The notes beneath the pieces were generated by a model. It saw only the letters and a program-made list of their open reading frames with translations. It searched no databases and was not told the DNA's origin. Below are positions 20,869 to 29,093 of a stretch of 34,877 bases of DNA, one piece after another. Position 1 is the first letter of the stretch. Every line of letters starts with the position of its first letter. Origin of the DNA: Clostridia bacterium (GTDB lineage Bacteria; Bacillota; Clostridia; Christensenellales; Borkfalkiaceae); NCBI GenBank assembly GCA_017508105.1, contig JAFVZP010000051.1:1-34877 (forward strand), read 5' to 3'. The position numbers were made by a program, and so were the translations under genes.

Positions 20869-21601
20869 ACAACTACTCATAAAATTGACTGACTTATGGA
20901 AAAAACTTCTTCCGCAGCGACAGGCGTTGAGGGAAGAAGAGAACAACGTCATTCACTACATCTGCGGGAGCGAGGCATTGCCCCTGCCCTTCAATGCCGA
21001 GGAGGAGGGGGAGCTGTTGGAAAAATTAAACAACGCTCAGGACGTGGAGCGCATCCGTGCCAGTCTCATTGAACACAATCTTCGCTTGGTGGTGTATATC
21101 GCCCGAAAATTCGACAATACGGGGGTAGACGCCGAGGATTTAATTTCCATCGGCACCTTGGGGCTCATCAAGGCCATCAATTCCTATCGCCTGGAAAAGA
21201 ATATCAAGCTGGCGACCTACGCCTCTCGCTGTATTGAAAATGAAATTTTAATGTATTTGCGCCGCAGCGTGCGATTGAAGGCCGAGGTGTCCTTTGACGA
21301 ACCGCTCAACACCGACTTTGACGGCAACGAACTGTTGCTTTCGGACGTATTGGGTACGGATACCGACGCCGTCTACGGAAAGGTCGAGCACAACGTCGAA
21401 CGGGAGCTGTTGAAAGAGGCGGTGGAAAAGCTGCCCGAACGGGAGAAAAAAATAATCTATCTTCGCTTCGGCTTGAACGGCAAAGAGGAGCTCACGCAAA
21501 AAGAAGTGGCAGACCTGTTGGGTATTTCCCAAAGCTACATATCCCGCTTGGAAAAGAAAATCATCGACCGATTGAAGGTTGAAATTAAAAAAATGGAATA
21601 G
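20861..21601 (+). CDS. sigE: RNA polymerase sigma factor SigE precursor
   Basis: Early mother-cell sporulation sigma factor, 246 residues. The first 30 or so residues form a basic, amphipathic pro-sequence. The likely cleavage lies before the G-S-E-A-L-P motif (residues 36-41), by alignment with B. subtilis. Regions 2 and 4 are very conserved, for example [28 protein letters not shown], and the C-terminal [10 protein letters not shown] recognition helix. The GTG start at 20861 has AGGGAGGA upstream and overlaps the spoIIGA end, which is the usual coupled arrangement. Confidence 0.97.
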   Translation: MFKQLLIKLTDLWKKLLPQRQALREEENNVIHYICGSEALPLPFNAEEEGELLEKLNNAQDVERIRASLIEHNLRLVVYIARKFDNTGVDAEDLISIGTLGLIKAINSYRLEKNIKLATYASRCIENEILMYLRRSVRLKAEVSFDEPLNTDFDGNELLLSDVLGTDTDAVYGKVEHNVERELLKEAVEKLPEREKKIIYLRFGLNGKEELTQKEVADLLGISQSYISRLEKKIIDRLKVEIKKME

Positions 21602-21627
21602 AGTAAAGAGTAAAACAAAAAAAATTT

Positions 21628-21637
21628 GCGCATACTG
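21628..21637 (+). promoter_or_regulatory. Possible SigF/SigG -10 element before sigG
   Basis: GCGCATACTG fits the SigF pattern GGnnAnAnTR with one mismatch and the SigG pattern CATnnTA with one mismatch. A -35 is poor (GAGTA at 21608-21612). Transcription from it would start near 21644. Confidence 0.35.
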
Positions 21638-21673
21638 ACAGTGCCTCCAAACTGTGGATACATACGGGAGGTA
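21638..21673 (+). promoter_or_regulatory. Leader fold that can hide the sigG ribosome site
   Basis: ACAGT (21638-21642) pairs with ACTGT (21651-21655) around an eight-base loop that contains CCTCC (21644-21648). That CCTCC is complementary to the GGAGG of the sigG ribosome site (21667-21671), and the pairing extends to seven bases (TGCCTCC with GGAGGTA). The combination would be either an H-type pseudoknot or two competing stems. Both block ribosome binding. Confidence 0.55.
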
Positions 21674-21680
21674 AAAAAGT

Positions 21681-22457
21681 ATGATGCAAAAGGTAGAAAT
21701 TTGCGGTGTACAGACGTCGGGCTTGCCCCTGCTCTCCGCCGAGGAGAACGAATCGCTCATTCTTCTCTTAAAACAGGGAGATGCGGCAGCGCGTGAGAAA
21801 TTCATCGTGGGCAATATGCGGTTGGTGCTGTCCCTGGTCAAGCGCTTCTGGTCCAAGAACGCCAACGCCGACGACGTATTTCAGGCGGGCTGCATCGGCT
21901 TAATCAAAGCCATCGACAATTTTGACGTGAGCGTGGGGGTAAAGTTTTCCACCTACGCCGTACCCATGATTTTGGGGGAAATTAAGCGCTATTTAAGGGA
22001 TGGCAACTCTCTAAGAGTCAGTCGCAGCATTCGGGATACGGCGTATAAAGTGTTGAAGGTGCGGGAAAAGCTTGAAGAGCAGTCCCAAGAATCCAGCATC
22101 GAAAATATCGCCAAGGAAATGAACGTTGCGGTCAAAGAGGTGGTCTATGCGTTGGATGCAATTTCCGACCCCGTTTCACTGTACGAGCCCGTCTATAATA
22201 AATCGGGCGACGCGCTTTTGCTGATGGACCAAATTTACGATGAAAAGAACAACGACGAAATCTGGACCGAGCACGTTGCGTTGGGAGAAGCCATGAATCA
22301 ACTGCAGGAGCGTGAGAAAAAAATTCTCTTTTTGCGCTATTACGAAGGTAAGACCCAGACCGAAATATCCGAAGAAGTGGGAATTTCCCAAGCGCAGGTT
22401 TCCCGATTGGAGAAGAGCGCCATTCAATCCATTCGCTGTAATATTGCGGCGGAATAA
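21681..22457 (+). CDS. sigG: RNA polymerase sigma factor SigG
   Basis: Late forespore sigma factor, 258 residues. It begins with the family signature K-V-E-I-C-G-V-x-T-S-x-L-P and has F-S-T-Y-A-V-P-M-I-L-G-E-I-K-R-Y-L-R-D in region 2. The recognition helix region reads G-I-S-Q-A-Q-V-S-R-L-E-K. The N-terminal V-E-I-C-G tag separates it from SigF. It follows sigE by 79 bases, the order spoIIGA-sigE-sigG found in most spore formers. Two ATG codons occur in a row (21681 and 21684), with GGGAGG nine bases before the first. Regulation appears to involve both a weak forespore promoter and leader folding. Confidence 0.96.
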   Translation: MMQKVEICGVQTSGLPLLSAEENESLILLLKQGDAAAREKFIVGNMRLVLSLVKRFWSKNANADDVFQAGCIGLIKAIDNFDVSVGVKFSTYAVPMILGEIKRYLRDGNSLRVSRSIRDTAYKVLKVREKLEEQSQESSIENIAKEMNVAVKEVVYALDAISDPVSLYEPVYNKSGDALLLMDQIYDEKNNDEIWTEHVALGEAMNQLQEREKKILFLRYYEGKTQTEISEEVGISQAQVSRLEKSAIQSIRCNIAAE

Positions 22458-22463
22458 TCAGAA

Positions 22464-22504
22464 AATAATAACGGTTTTTCTTTATGAGAAGCCGTTATTT
22501 TTTT
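22464..22504 (+). terminator. Terminator after sigG
   Basis: AATAACGG pairs with CCGTTATT, with further weaker pairs toward the loop, followed by a run of T. Confidence 0.85.
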
Positions 22505-22565
22505 GCGCTTGTAAAATTTTATAATTTTTTTATGCCATTCAGTAGATTTTTTTTTAAAAATATTT

Positions 22566-22598
22566 TATAATAAATAGGAATGGTATACTCTGTATACC
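22566..22598 (+). promoter_or_regulatory. -10 box and 7-base palindrome before the phosphate transporter gene
   Basis: TATAAT (22566-22571) lies in AT-rich sequence. Eleven bases further is the perfect dyad GGTATAC-TCT-GTATACC (22582-22598), which would cover about +4 to +20 of the transcript. A second -10-like TATACT (22584-22589) overlaps the dyad. The arrangement suits a repressor operator. Confidence 0.5.
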
Positions 22599-22641
22599 TT
22601 TTAAAAACCACACTTTACGAAAAATAAAGGAGATTTTACGA

Positions 22642-24342
22642 ATGTCAACCTTACTCGCAAGCGCAGCTCTGGATTTTAACGATTATTTTTCAGCTGTCAT
22701 CGGACTTTTAGCAGGGCTTGGCGCACTCCTCATCGGCTTTAAGCTGTTGAGCGACAACATGGAAAAAATTGCCTCCGGCGGCTTGAAAAAAATGTTTTCC
22801 AAGGTATCCAAGAGCAAACTCGCAGGCGTGGGCATCGGTGCGGCTGCAACGGCAATCGTGCAGAGCTCGGGCGCTACCACGGTCATGATCGTCGGCTTCG
22901 TCAACGTCGGCATCATGTCCTTGTATCAGGCAACGGCGATGATCATGGGTGCCAACATCGGTACGACCATCACGGCACACATTGCCTCGCTCGACGGCTT
23001 AGACTTTGGTTTCAGCATAGACATCGTTGAAATAGCCACGGCATTCACCGTTGTGGGCATCTTCATGAATATGCTCTGCAAAAAGGACAGTTTAAAGACA
23101 ATCGGTCTGATTTTAGGCGGTTTGGGCTTGGTATTCGTCGGTTTGGAGGGCATGAGCGCATCCATGAAAGTGTTCAGCGAGGTAGAGGGTGTAAGAACGC
23201 TGCTCGCAAACATTGACAATCCGTTTTTACTCTTGCTTGTGGGCGTTATCTCCACGGCGCTCATTCAATCGTCCAGCGCAACCACTTCCATCGTGCTCAC
23301 GATGGCGAACGCCGGACTCATGATGGGATCGAACGCCACGGGCGTAATTTATTTCATATTGGGTACGAACATCGGTAGCTGCGTAACGGCAATGATGTCT
23401 TGTATCGGCGCAAACCGCAATGCAGTGCGCACTTCGGTTATCCATTTGATGTTCAACGTATTGGGCGCAGCATTGTTCTTTATCCTGCTCAATATCTGGG
23501 ATATAATCGTTGCTCCTTCCAACTTTATGGATATGACCATCGGAGCAATTTTCTCCAATCCCGGTCAGCAAATTGCCGTATTCCACACGCTGTTCAATCT
23601 TACCTGTACTGCCCTGTTCCTGCCGTTTGTCGGTGTATTCGTCAAGCTTTCGGGCTTGATTGTACCCGAAAAGAGAGAAACGGTGCAAAAAGTTACCTTT
23701 ATGGACAAGCGTATGTTATCCACGCCGGCGATCGCCATCGAGCAGCTCGGCAAAGAGCGCGTGCGCATGGCTGACATGAGCATGGAAAACCTTGCCGTAG
23801 CACTCGATTCTTATTTGAAACGCGACGAAAGCACTACCGAGGCCATTTTAGCCAAGAACGAAGAAATTACCGCACTCAACAGAGAAATTGCCGACTATCT
23901 CGTGCAGGTGTCCAGCGGCGATATCTCCTTACGCGACGAAAAAATCATCTCCGCATTGCATAAAGATATCGGTGACATTGAGCGTATTGCCGAAATTGCC
24001 GATAACCTCACCAAGTATACCAGACGCGAAATCAAGCACAATATGACCTTCTCTGCGGGCGTCAACGAAAAGGTAGAGGAAATGTTCAAGAAAATTCAAG
24101 ACCTGTACGCCGAGGTCAGAAAGGTGCTCGTCAATAAGGATTTCAGCGGGCTTTCCGCGGTGGACGAATTGGAGAACGACGTAGACGTTATGCGTAAGCA
24201 GTTGGTCAACGACCATATCGAGCGCTTGAACGCCGGTCAGTGCAAAGCCGAAAACAGCAGCGTATTCATCAACCTCGTCTGCAATTTAGAAAGAGTTGGC
24301 GACCATTTGTGCTTCGTTGCCCATTCCATGGAAGAGGTATAA
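22642..24342 (+). CDS. Na+/Pi cotransporter family protein with PhoU-like tail
   Basis: A 566-residue membrane protein of the NptA/PNaS family. The N-terminal 340 residues hold two inverted-repeat halves, each with the family's Q-S-S motif: V-Q-S-S-G-A-T-T near 73 and I-Q-S-S-S-A-T-T near 209. The C-terminal 200 residues are helical, with long Lys/Glu stretches and E-R-V-G-D-H near the end, as in PhoU. It probably imports phosphate with sodium, though some members in Firmicutes may move other anions. AAAGGAG precedes the start. A terminator follows at 24364. Confidence 0.88.
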   Translation: MSTLLASAALDFNDYFSAVIGLLAGLGALLIGFKLLSDNMEKIASGGLKKMFSKVSKSKLAGVGIGAAATAIVQSSGATTVMIVGFVNVGIMSLYQATAMIMGANIGTTITAHIASLDGLDFGFSIDIVEIATAFTVVGIFMNMLCKKDSLKTIGLILGGLGLVFVGLEGMSASMKVFSEVEGVRTLLANIDNPFLLLLVGVISTALIQSSSATTSIVLTMANAGLMMGSNATGVIYFILGTNIGSCVTAMMSCIGANRNAVRTSVIHLMFNVLGAALFFILLNIWDIIVAPSNFMDMTIGAIFSNPGQQIAVFHTLFNLTCTALFLPFVGVFVKLSGLIVPEKRETVQKVTFMDKRMLSTPAIAIEQLGKERVRMADMSMENLAVALDSYLKRDESTTEAILAKNEEITALNREIADYLVQVSSGDISLRDEKIISALHKDIGDIERIAEIADNLTKYTRREIKHNMTFSAGVNEKVEEMFKKIQDLYAEVRKVLVNKDFSGLSAVDELENDVDVMRKQLVNDHIERLNAGQCKAENSSVFINLVCNLERVGDHLCFVAHSMEEV

Positions 24343-24363
24343 TTTAAAACATCTGAACAATGA

Positions 24364-24397
24364 AAACGAACGGTATTTTATTGCCGTTCTTTTCGTT
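24364..24397 (+). terminator. Probable terminator between the Na/Pi gene and uppP
   Basis: GAACGGTA (24368-24375) pairs with TGCCGTTC (24382-24389) with one wobble and a six-base loop, followed by TTTTCGTTT. The T run is interrupted, so termination may be partial. Confidence 0.6.
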
Positions 24398-24434
24398 TAC
24401 CTCAAAGAATAAATATATTTCATAGGAGAAATCT

Positions 24435-25268
24435 ATGGATTTTATAGAACTTTTAAAAGTCATACTTTTGGGTATCGTGGAGGGCATTACCGAATGGTTG
24501 CCCGTCAGCAGTACGGGGCATATGTACCTCATCGACGAGTTTATTCCGCTGAATATGAGCGAGGCGTTCAAGGAAATGTTCTTCGTCGTCATTCAGTTGG
24601 GTGCAATTTTCGCCGTTATTCTGGCGTTTTTCAAGCAGCTGTGTCCCGTCGGCATCAAGGATAAAAAGCTGACGTTAGAAAAAGACGTGTGCTGTATGTG
24701 GCTCAAAGTTGTCGTGGCCTGTATTCCCACTGCTGTTTTGGGCTTTTTGCTCGACGATTTTTTAGAGGAGCATCTCTACAACGGCGTGGTCATTGCCATT
24801 ATGCTCATCGTCTACGGCGTAGCCTTCATCGCTGTGGAAATCTGGAATAAAAAACGCACGCCCCGTATCAATTCCATTGCCGAAATCACCTTTCAAACGG
24901 CAATTTTATTCGGACTTTTTCAATCGCTCGCCATGATTCCCGGCACCTCCCGTTCGGGTGCCACCATCGTCGGAGCGCTGCTCATCGGCGTATCCCGCAC
25001 CACGGCGGCGGAGTTTTCCTTCTTCCTCGCCATTCCCACCATGTTCGGCGCAAGCCTATTGAAGGCAGTCAAATTCTTGGTGGAAGGCAACGAGCTTATA
25101 TTTTCCGAAATTTCCGCGCTCATCGTGGGCATGGCTGTCGCTTTCGTGGTATCGCTCGCAGTCATTAAGTTTTTAATGAGCTTCGTGAAAAAGCACGATT
25201 TTAAAATTTTCGGCTGGTACCGCATCGCTCTCGGCGCCGTCGTCCTCGCCGTATTTTTTCTTTTATAA
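24435..25268 (+). CDS. uppP: Undecaprenyl-diphosphatase UppP (BacA)
   Basis: Membrane phosphatase that turns undecaprenyl diphosphate into the monophosphate carrier needed for peptidoglycan; extra copies raise bacitracin tolerance. The 277-residue protein has about eight spans and both family motifs: E-G-I-T-E-W-L-P-V-S-S-T-G-H at 16-29, and P-G-T-S-R-S-G-A-T with the catalytic Arg near 173. AGGAG lies nine bases before the ATG. It appears monocistronic, or read through from the weak terminator upstream. Confidence 0.96.
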   Translation: MDFIELLKVILLGIVEGITEWLPVSSTGHMYLIDEFIPLNMSEAFKEMFFVVIQLGAIFAVILAFFKQLCPVGIKDKKLTLEKDVCCMWLKVVVACIPTAVLGFLLDDFLEEHLYNGVVIAIMLIVYGVAFIAVEIWNKKRTPRINSIAEITFQTAILFGLFQSLAMIPGTSRSGATIVGALLIGVSRTTAAEFSFFLAIPTMFGASLLKAVKFLVEGNELIFSEISALIVGMAVAFVVSLAVIKFLMSFVKKHDFKIFGWYRIALGAVVLAVFFLL

Positions 25269-25323
25269 ATTAAGAATTGTATGGCTATAATCTAACCGAT
25301 TAACGCATAAAAGGGGAATCACC

Positions 25324-26523
25324 GTGAATTTGCTTAAAAAAATTTATTGCAGGGGCTTTCAGGCAATTATGCGTATCGCTCTGCCTTTTTTGCCCTATCG
25401 CACGCCAAAGGTATACGACAGCGTTCAAGAAATACTCCCGCTTTTATTGGATAAGGGCTATAAACGGGTACTGCTCGTCACCGATAAATCCATTCGGGCA
25501 CTCGGCTTGACTTTGTCGCTCGAACAAGCCTTGCAGCAAAAGGGCATTGCCTGTGCCGTATACGAGGATACCTGCCCCAATCCCACGGTTCAAAACGTAG
25601 AGTCGGCAAGGGAGTTATACTTAAAGGAAAGCTGTCAATGCATCATTGCGTTTGGCGGCGGCTCGCCAATGGACTGTGCCAAAGCCGTCGGCGCAAGAAT
25701 TGCTTATCCCAAAAAGAGCTTGCGTGGCTTAAAAGGGCTTCTGCGCGTACGCCGAGCCATTCCTATGCTTATCGCTATTCCCACCACAGCGGGTACGGGC
25801 AGCGAAGTAACACTGACCGCCGTCATTACCGACACCGAAAAGAAGGATAAATACACAATCAACAGCTTTCCGCTTATTCCTTCAATTGCCGTACTTGACC
25901 CTGAGGTCACCTATTCTCTGCCGCCGCATCTCACGGCAACCACGGGCATGGATGCCCTCACCCACGCAGTAGAGGCGTACATCGGGCGTTCCACCACCAA
26001 GCAAACGCGGGCGCAGTCGTTGCACGCGGTGCGGCTTATATTTGAAAATATCAAGCGAGTGTATGATTGTGGGCAAGACTACACCGCTCGCGCCAATATG
26101 CTCCAAGCCGCCTATCTTGCAGGGCTTGCCTTTTCCAAATCGTACGTTGGCTACGTACACGCTGTCGCACACTCGTTAGGGGGACGGTATAACATTCCGC
26201 ACGGACTCGCCAACGCCGTGTTGTTACCGCACGTTTTACAGACGTACGGCGCAAAAATACACAAAAAGCTGTATGCACTCGGACGCGCGGCAGGGGTGGT
26301 GGACGCCGCCGATTGCTATGCTACGGGCGCGGCTAAATTCATTGAGGCGATCAAAAAATTAAATCAAAGCATGAACATTCCCCAAGCCTTGTCGGGCATC
26401 CGACGGGAGGATATTCCTCTTTTGGCGGCGCATGCCGATCAGGAGGCAAATCCGCTCTATCCCGTGCCCGTTTTAATGGACGCCGATGAGTTAAAATTGC
26501 TCTACGAGCTCGTCATTTCGTAA
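25324..26523 (+). CDS. Iron-containing alcohol dehydrogenase
   Basis: A 399-residue group III (Fe-ADH) enzyme, oxidising or reducing an alcohol/aldehyde with NAD(P). The nucleotide-binding G-G-G-S-P-M-D is at 111-117 and T-T-A-G-T-G-S-E at 154-161. The four metal ligands are all present: Asp210, His214, His279 and His293, with spacings of 4 and 14 between paired ligands as expected. The first 22 residues (basic, then hydrophobic) look like a short extension. The start is GTG with GGGGAATCACC upstream. TATAAT at 25286-25291 may be its -10 box. The alcohol used cannot be inferred from sequence or context. Confidence 0.9.
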   Translation: MNLLKKIYCRGFQAIMRIALPFLPYRTPKVYDSVQEILPLLLDKGYKRVLLVTDKSIRALGLTLSLEQALQQKGIACAVYEDTCPNPTVQNVESARELYLKESCQCIIAFGGGSPMDCAKAVGARIAYPKKSLRGLKGLLRVRRAIPMLIAIPTTAGTGSEVTLTAVITDTEKKDKYTINSFPLIPSIAVLDPEVTYSLPPHLTATTGMDALTHAVEAYIGRSTTKQTRAQSLHAVRLIFENIKRVYDCGQDYTARANMLQAAYLAGLAFSKSYVGYVHAVAHSLGGRYNIPHGLANAVLLPHVLQTYGAKIHKKLYALGRAAGVVDAADCYATGAAKFIEAIKKLNQSMNIPQALSGIRREDIPLLAAHADQEANPLYPVPVLMDADELKLLYELVIS

Positions 26524-26576
26524 AAAGCCATAAACAATTTTGCATAATTAATCGTTGACTTTCATATATATGCCTT

Positions 26577-27545
26577 GTGAAGGCAGTTTTAAAGACAACT
26601 TTTACCGTCGTCGGTTCAGTCATCGGCGCAGGATTCATTTCCGGTAGAGAGCTTGTCCGCTTTTTCGGCGGAGAAGCTTTTTTTCCCGTTCTTTTGTTGA
26701 CCGCCTGCCTGTTCTTTTTGTATTTCTATTTTCTTTTCTCCTTTGGCACAAAATACGGCTCGTTAGACGGATTTTTAAACGGCGTATTTCCAAAATTTTC
26801 GGTTGTCATACGCGTTTCTTTTTTAATTTGCTCCTTTGTCACCGTCACCGCCATGCTTGCAGGGGTCAACGCTTTACAGCCGAAATTTTCCCCTTATATC
26901 GCAATTTTAACTGCAATCTTCTCTTTTTTCACCGTCAAAAAGGGCATTGACGGTTTGCACACCGTCAATGCTGTTCTCGTTCCCGCTATTGTTGTATACG
27001 TAGTCGTTTCGCTTTTGCTTACGGGGAACTTTACCCTCGCCAACAGCCTTGAAAACTCGGGCATGGGTATTGTCTTTTGTGTGTTATACGTTTGCATGAA
27101 CGGTTTTTTAAGCGCGCCCGTCATCATCGAAAGCGGCGCCAAACTCACTCATAAAAAACAAATCGTTTTATCCTCGCTTCTTGCCACGGTGCTCATCGTG
27201 GCTTGTATGGCGCTCATTCTCGCTGCCATCGGCGCAACGCCGGGTGCAGCCGAACGCGTCATGCCGTTGGTGTTCGTATTAAAAGAGGGGAAGCTCTTTC
27301 TTTTGTGCAGTTTTTTAGGCATCATCACCACGCTGATTTCCGCCTATTACCCCTTGCATACCGCCGTTAAGGGCGTAAAAATAAAGGAAGCCGCAAGACT
27401 TTTAATACTGTCCGCAGCATCCCTTTTTGCCTGTTGGGGGTTGGATAAAATTGTGGAAACCGTTTATCCCGTCATCGGGATTTTGGGCGTATTCTTTTTA
27501 ATTGCGTCCGTTCTTTACGACCAATTTTTCCAAAAGCACCACTAA
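26577..27545 (+). CDS. YkvI-like membrane protein, APC/LeuT-fold
   Basis: A 322-residue protein with about ten hydrophobic spans. The first span, V-V-G-S-V-I-G-A-G-F-I-S-G-R-E, carries the glycine-rich unwound-helix motif of LeuT-fold amino acid or cation transporters. It resembles YkvI of Firmicutes, whose function is unknown to me. The only fitting start is GTG at 26577, without a recognisable ribosome site; the TATATATG sequence before it is in another frame. Its end overlaps the convergent ABC permease gene by 48 bases, an unusual length. Transport is likely; the substrate is unknown. Confidence 0.75.
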   Translation: MKAVLKTTFTVVGSVIGAGFISGRELVRFFGGEAFFPVLLLTACLFFLYFYFLFSFGTKYGSLDGFLNGVFPKFSVVIRVSFLICSFVTVTAMLAGVNALQPKFSPYIAILTAIFSFFTVKKGIDGLHTVNAVLVPAIVVYVVVSLLLTGNFTLANSLENSGMGIVFCVLYVCMNGFLSAPVIIESGAKLTHKKQIVLSSLLATVLIVACMALILAAIGATPGAAERVMPLVFVLKEGKLFLLCSFLGIITTLISAYYPLHTAVKGVKIKEAARLLILSAASLFACWGLDKIVETVYPVIGILGVFFLIASVLYDQFFQKHH

Positions 27546-28313
27546 AAAATACATTATTCCGGCAAGCGTGCATAAAATGACGGTTGCCGCCATCACGAGG
27601 TCGAGCTTAAACACCTGACCGCCGTAGACAATTAAATACCCTAAGCCTGCCTTTGATACGATGTATTCGCCCATAATCGAGCCAATCCACGCCATACCTA
27701 CGTTGATTTTTAACATAGAGATGAAGGTGGGCAGGGAAGAAGGAATGACCAGCTTTTGTAAAATTTGTATCTTCCCCGCCCCCATGGATTGCAGCAGTAA
27801 AATTTTATTTTTATCCGTGGCGATGAATCCGCTCAGCATATTTAAAATGGCAATGATGATGCCGATGAGCACGGTAATGGCGACGATGGCTTTGCTCCCC
27901 GTACCGCACCAGATAATAATCAGCGGTCCGAGCGCAATTTTGGGTAGGGAATTTAAAACCACGATGTATGGCTCCAAAATTCTCCGCAAGGTCTCGCTCC
28001 ACCAAAGCAGTAGTGCAATCAGATAGCCCGCCACCACCGCAATGGCAAAGCCTGCCAGCGTCTCGCCGAGCGTAACCCCCACGTGATAAAACAGCGTTCC
28101 CTCTACGTACAGCGAACCGATGGTCAATACAATGCGGGAAGGGGAGCTGGTAATAAAGGGATTGACGATTTGTAAATCGGCAAGCAGTTCCCATACGCCC
28201 AATAACAGCACCAACAGTAGGATACGGGTAATTTGCACGACGAGGCTCACCCGTTTTTGTTTTTTCAAATAGAGCAAATGCTCCCTGGAAAACTCGGCTT
28301 TGGTCTTTTTCAT
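27498..28313 (-). CDS. ABC transporter permease, NitT/TauT type
   Basis: A 271-residue inner-membrane permease with six spans and the binding-protein-dependent loop E-x-x-x-x-x-G-A-x-x-x-x-I-L near M-G-A-G-K-I-Q-I-L. It matches SsuC/TauC/ThiX-like permeases for sulfonates, nitrate or thiamine precursors. The ATG at 28313 is chosen: it overlaps the ATPase stop as ATGA, and GGAGG lies 11 bases upstream. An in-frame TTG at 28331 would overlap the ribosome site. It is the last gene of a three-gene importer operon; its 3' end overlaps the YkvI-like gene. Confidence 0.9.
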   Translation of the reverse strand: MKKTKAEFSREHLLYLKKQKRVSLVVQITRILLLVLLLGVWELLADLQIVNPFITSSPSRIVLTIGSLYVEGTLFYHVGVTLGETLAGFAIAVVAGYLIALLLWWSETLRRILEPYIVVLNSLPKIALGPLIIIWCGTGSKAIVAITVLIGIIIAILNMLSGFIATDKNKILLLQSMGAGKIQILQKLVIPSSLPTFISMLKINVGMAWIGSIMGEYIVSKAGLGYLIVYGGQVFKLDLVMAATVILCTLAGIMYFLVVLLEKLVVKNGRN

Positions 28314-29053
28314 ACGTTCAACTGCCTCCAAAGCATCTCAAACCAACCCGAAAACTCCTTTTCCTCCCGCCGTTGCAGCGGTTTTGTGTTTGCATCGAAA
28401 TGCAGAACGTGTTCTCCCACGACGTGCGCCGGTCGCTTGCTCAGAACCAGCACTCTGTCCGCCACCGAAATGGCTTCGGAGATGTCGTGCGTGATGAGCA
28501 GTGCCGTCTTTTTTTCACTGCGAATGATATTGTACACGTCGTCGCAGACGTTCAGTCTGGTCTGATAATCGAGCGCGGAGAAGGGTTCGTCAAGCAGCAG
28601 CATGGTGGGGTCGCTCGCCAACGTGCGAATGAGCGCGGCGCGCTGGCGCATACCGCCCGAAAGCTGGTCGGGATAGCTCTTCAAAAAATCCCCCAAGCCG
28701 TATTTGATTGCCAAATCCAACGCCTTTTTCCGATTTTCCGCCGTATGGGTGTTTTTAATTTCCAACGGCAAAAGAATATTTTTTTCAATCGTGCGCCAGG
28801 GGAACAATTCGTCCTTTTGCAGCATATAGCCAAAAGTAACGTTGTCTGCCACGCTTATCTTTCCGCCGGAGGGGTTCAAAAGTCCCGCCGCCAGAGATAA
28901 AATGGTCGTCTTTCCACAGCCCGACGGACCGATTATTGCAACGAATTCTCCCCGTTGAACGTAAAAATTCAAGTCCTTTACTGCGGCGGTTTCGCCTTGT
29001 GCGGTGTGGTAAATCATCGTTACGTCTTTAAAAGACAGAATTTGATTTTTCAT
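28310..29053 (-). CDS. ABC transporter ATPase, NitT/TauT type
   Basis: The 247-residue ATPase of the same importer. Walker A is G-P-S-G-C-G-K-T-T at 42-50, the signature is L-S-G-G-M-R-Q-R, and Walker B is L-L-L-D-E-P-F-S-A-L-D, followed by the switch His in L-I-T-H-D-I. It follows the binding-protein gene by 40 bases and overlaps the permease by four. Substrate as for the whole system: organosulfur, nitrate-like or pyrimidine compounds are the usual choices. Confidence 0.93.
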   Translation of the reverse strand: MKNQILSFKDVTMIYHTAQGETAAVKDLNFYVQRGEFVAIIGPSGCGKTTILSLAAGLLNPSGGKISVADNVTFGYMLQKDELFPWRTIEKNILLPLEIKNTHTAENRKKALDLAIKYGLGDFLKSYPDQLSGGMRQRAALIRTLASDPTMLLLDEPFSALDYQTRLNVCDDVYNIIRSEKKTALLITHDISEAISVADRVLVLSKRPAHVVGEHVLHFDANTKPLQRREEKEFSGWFEMLWRQLNV

Positions 29054-29093
29054 ATCGTGAATACCTTTCTGCCGTAATACCCCTTACGGCAGC

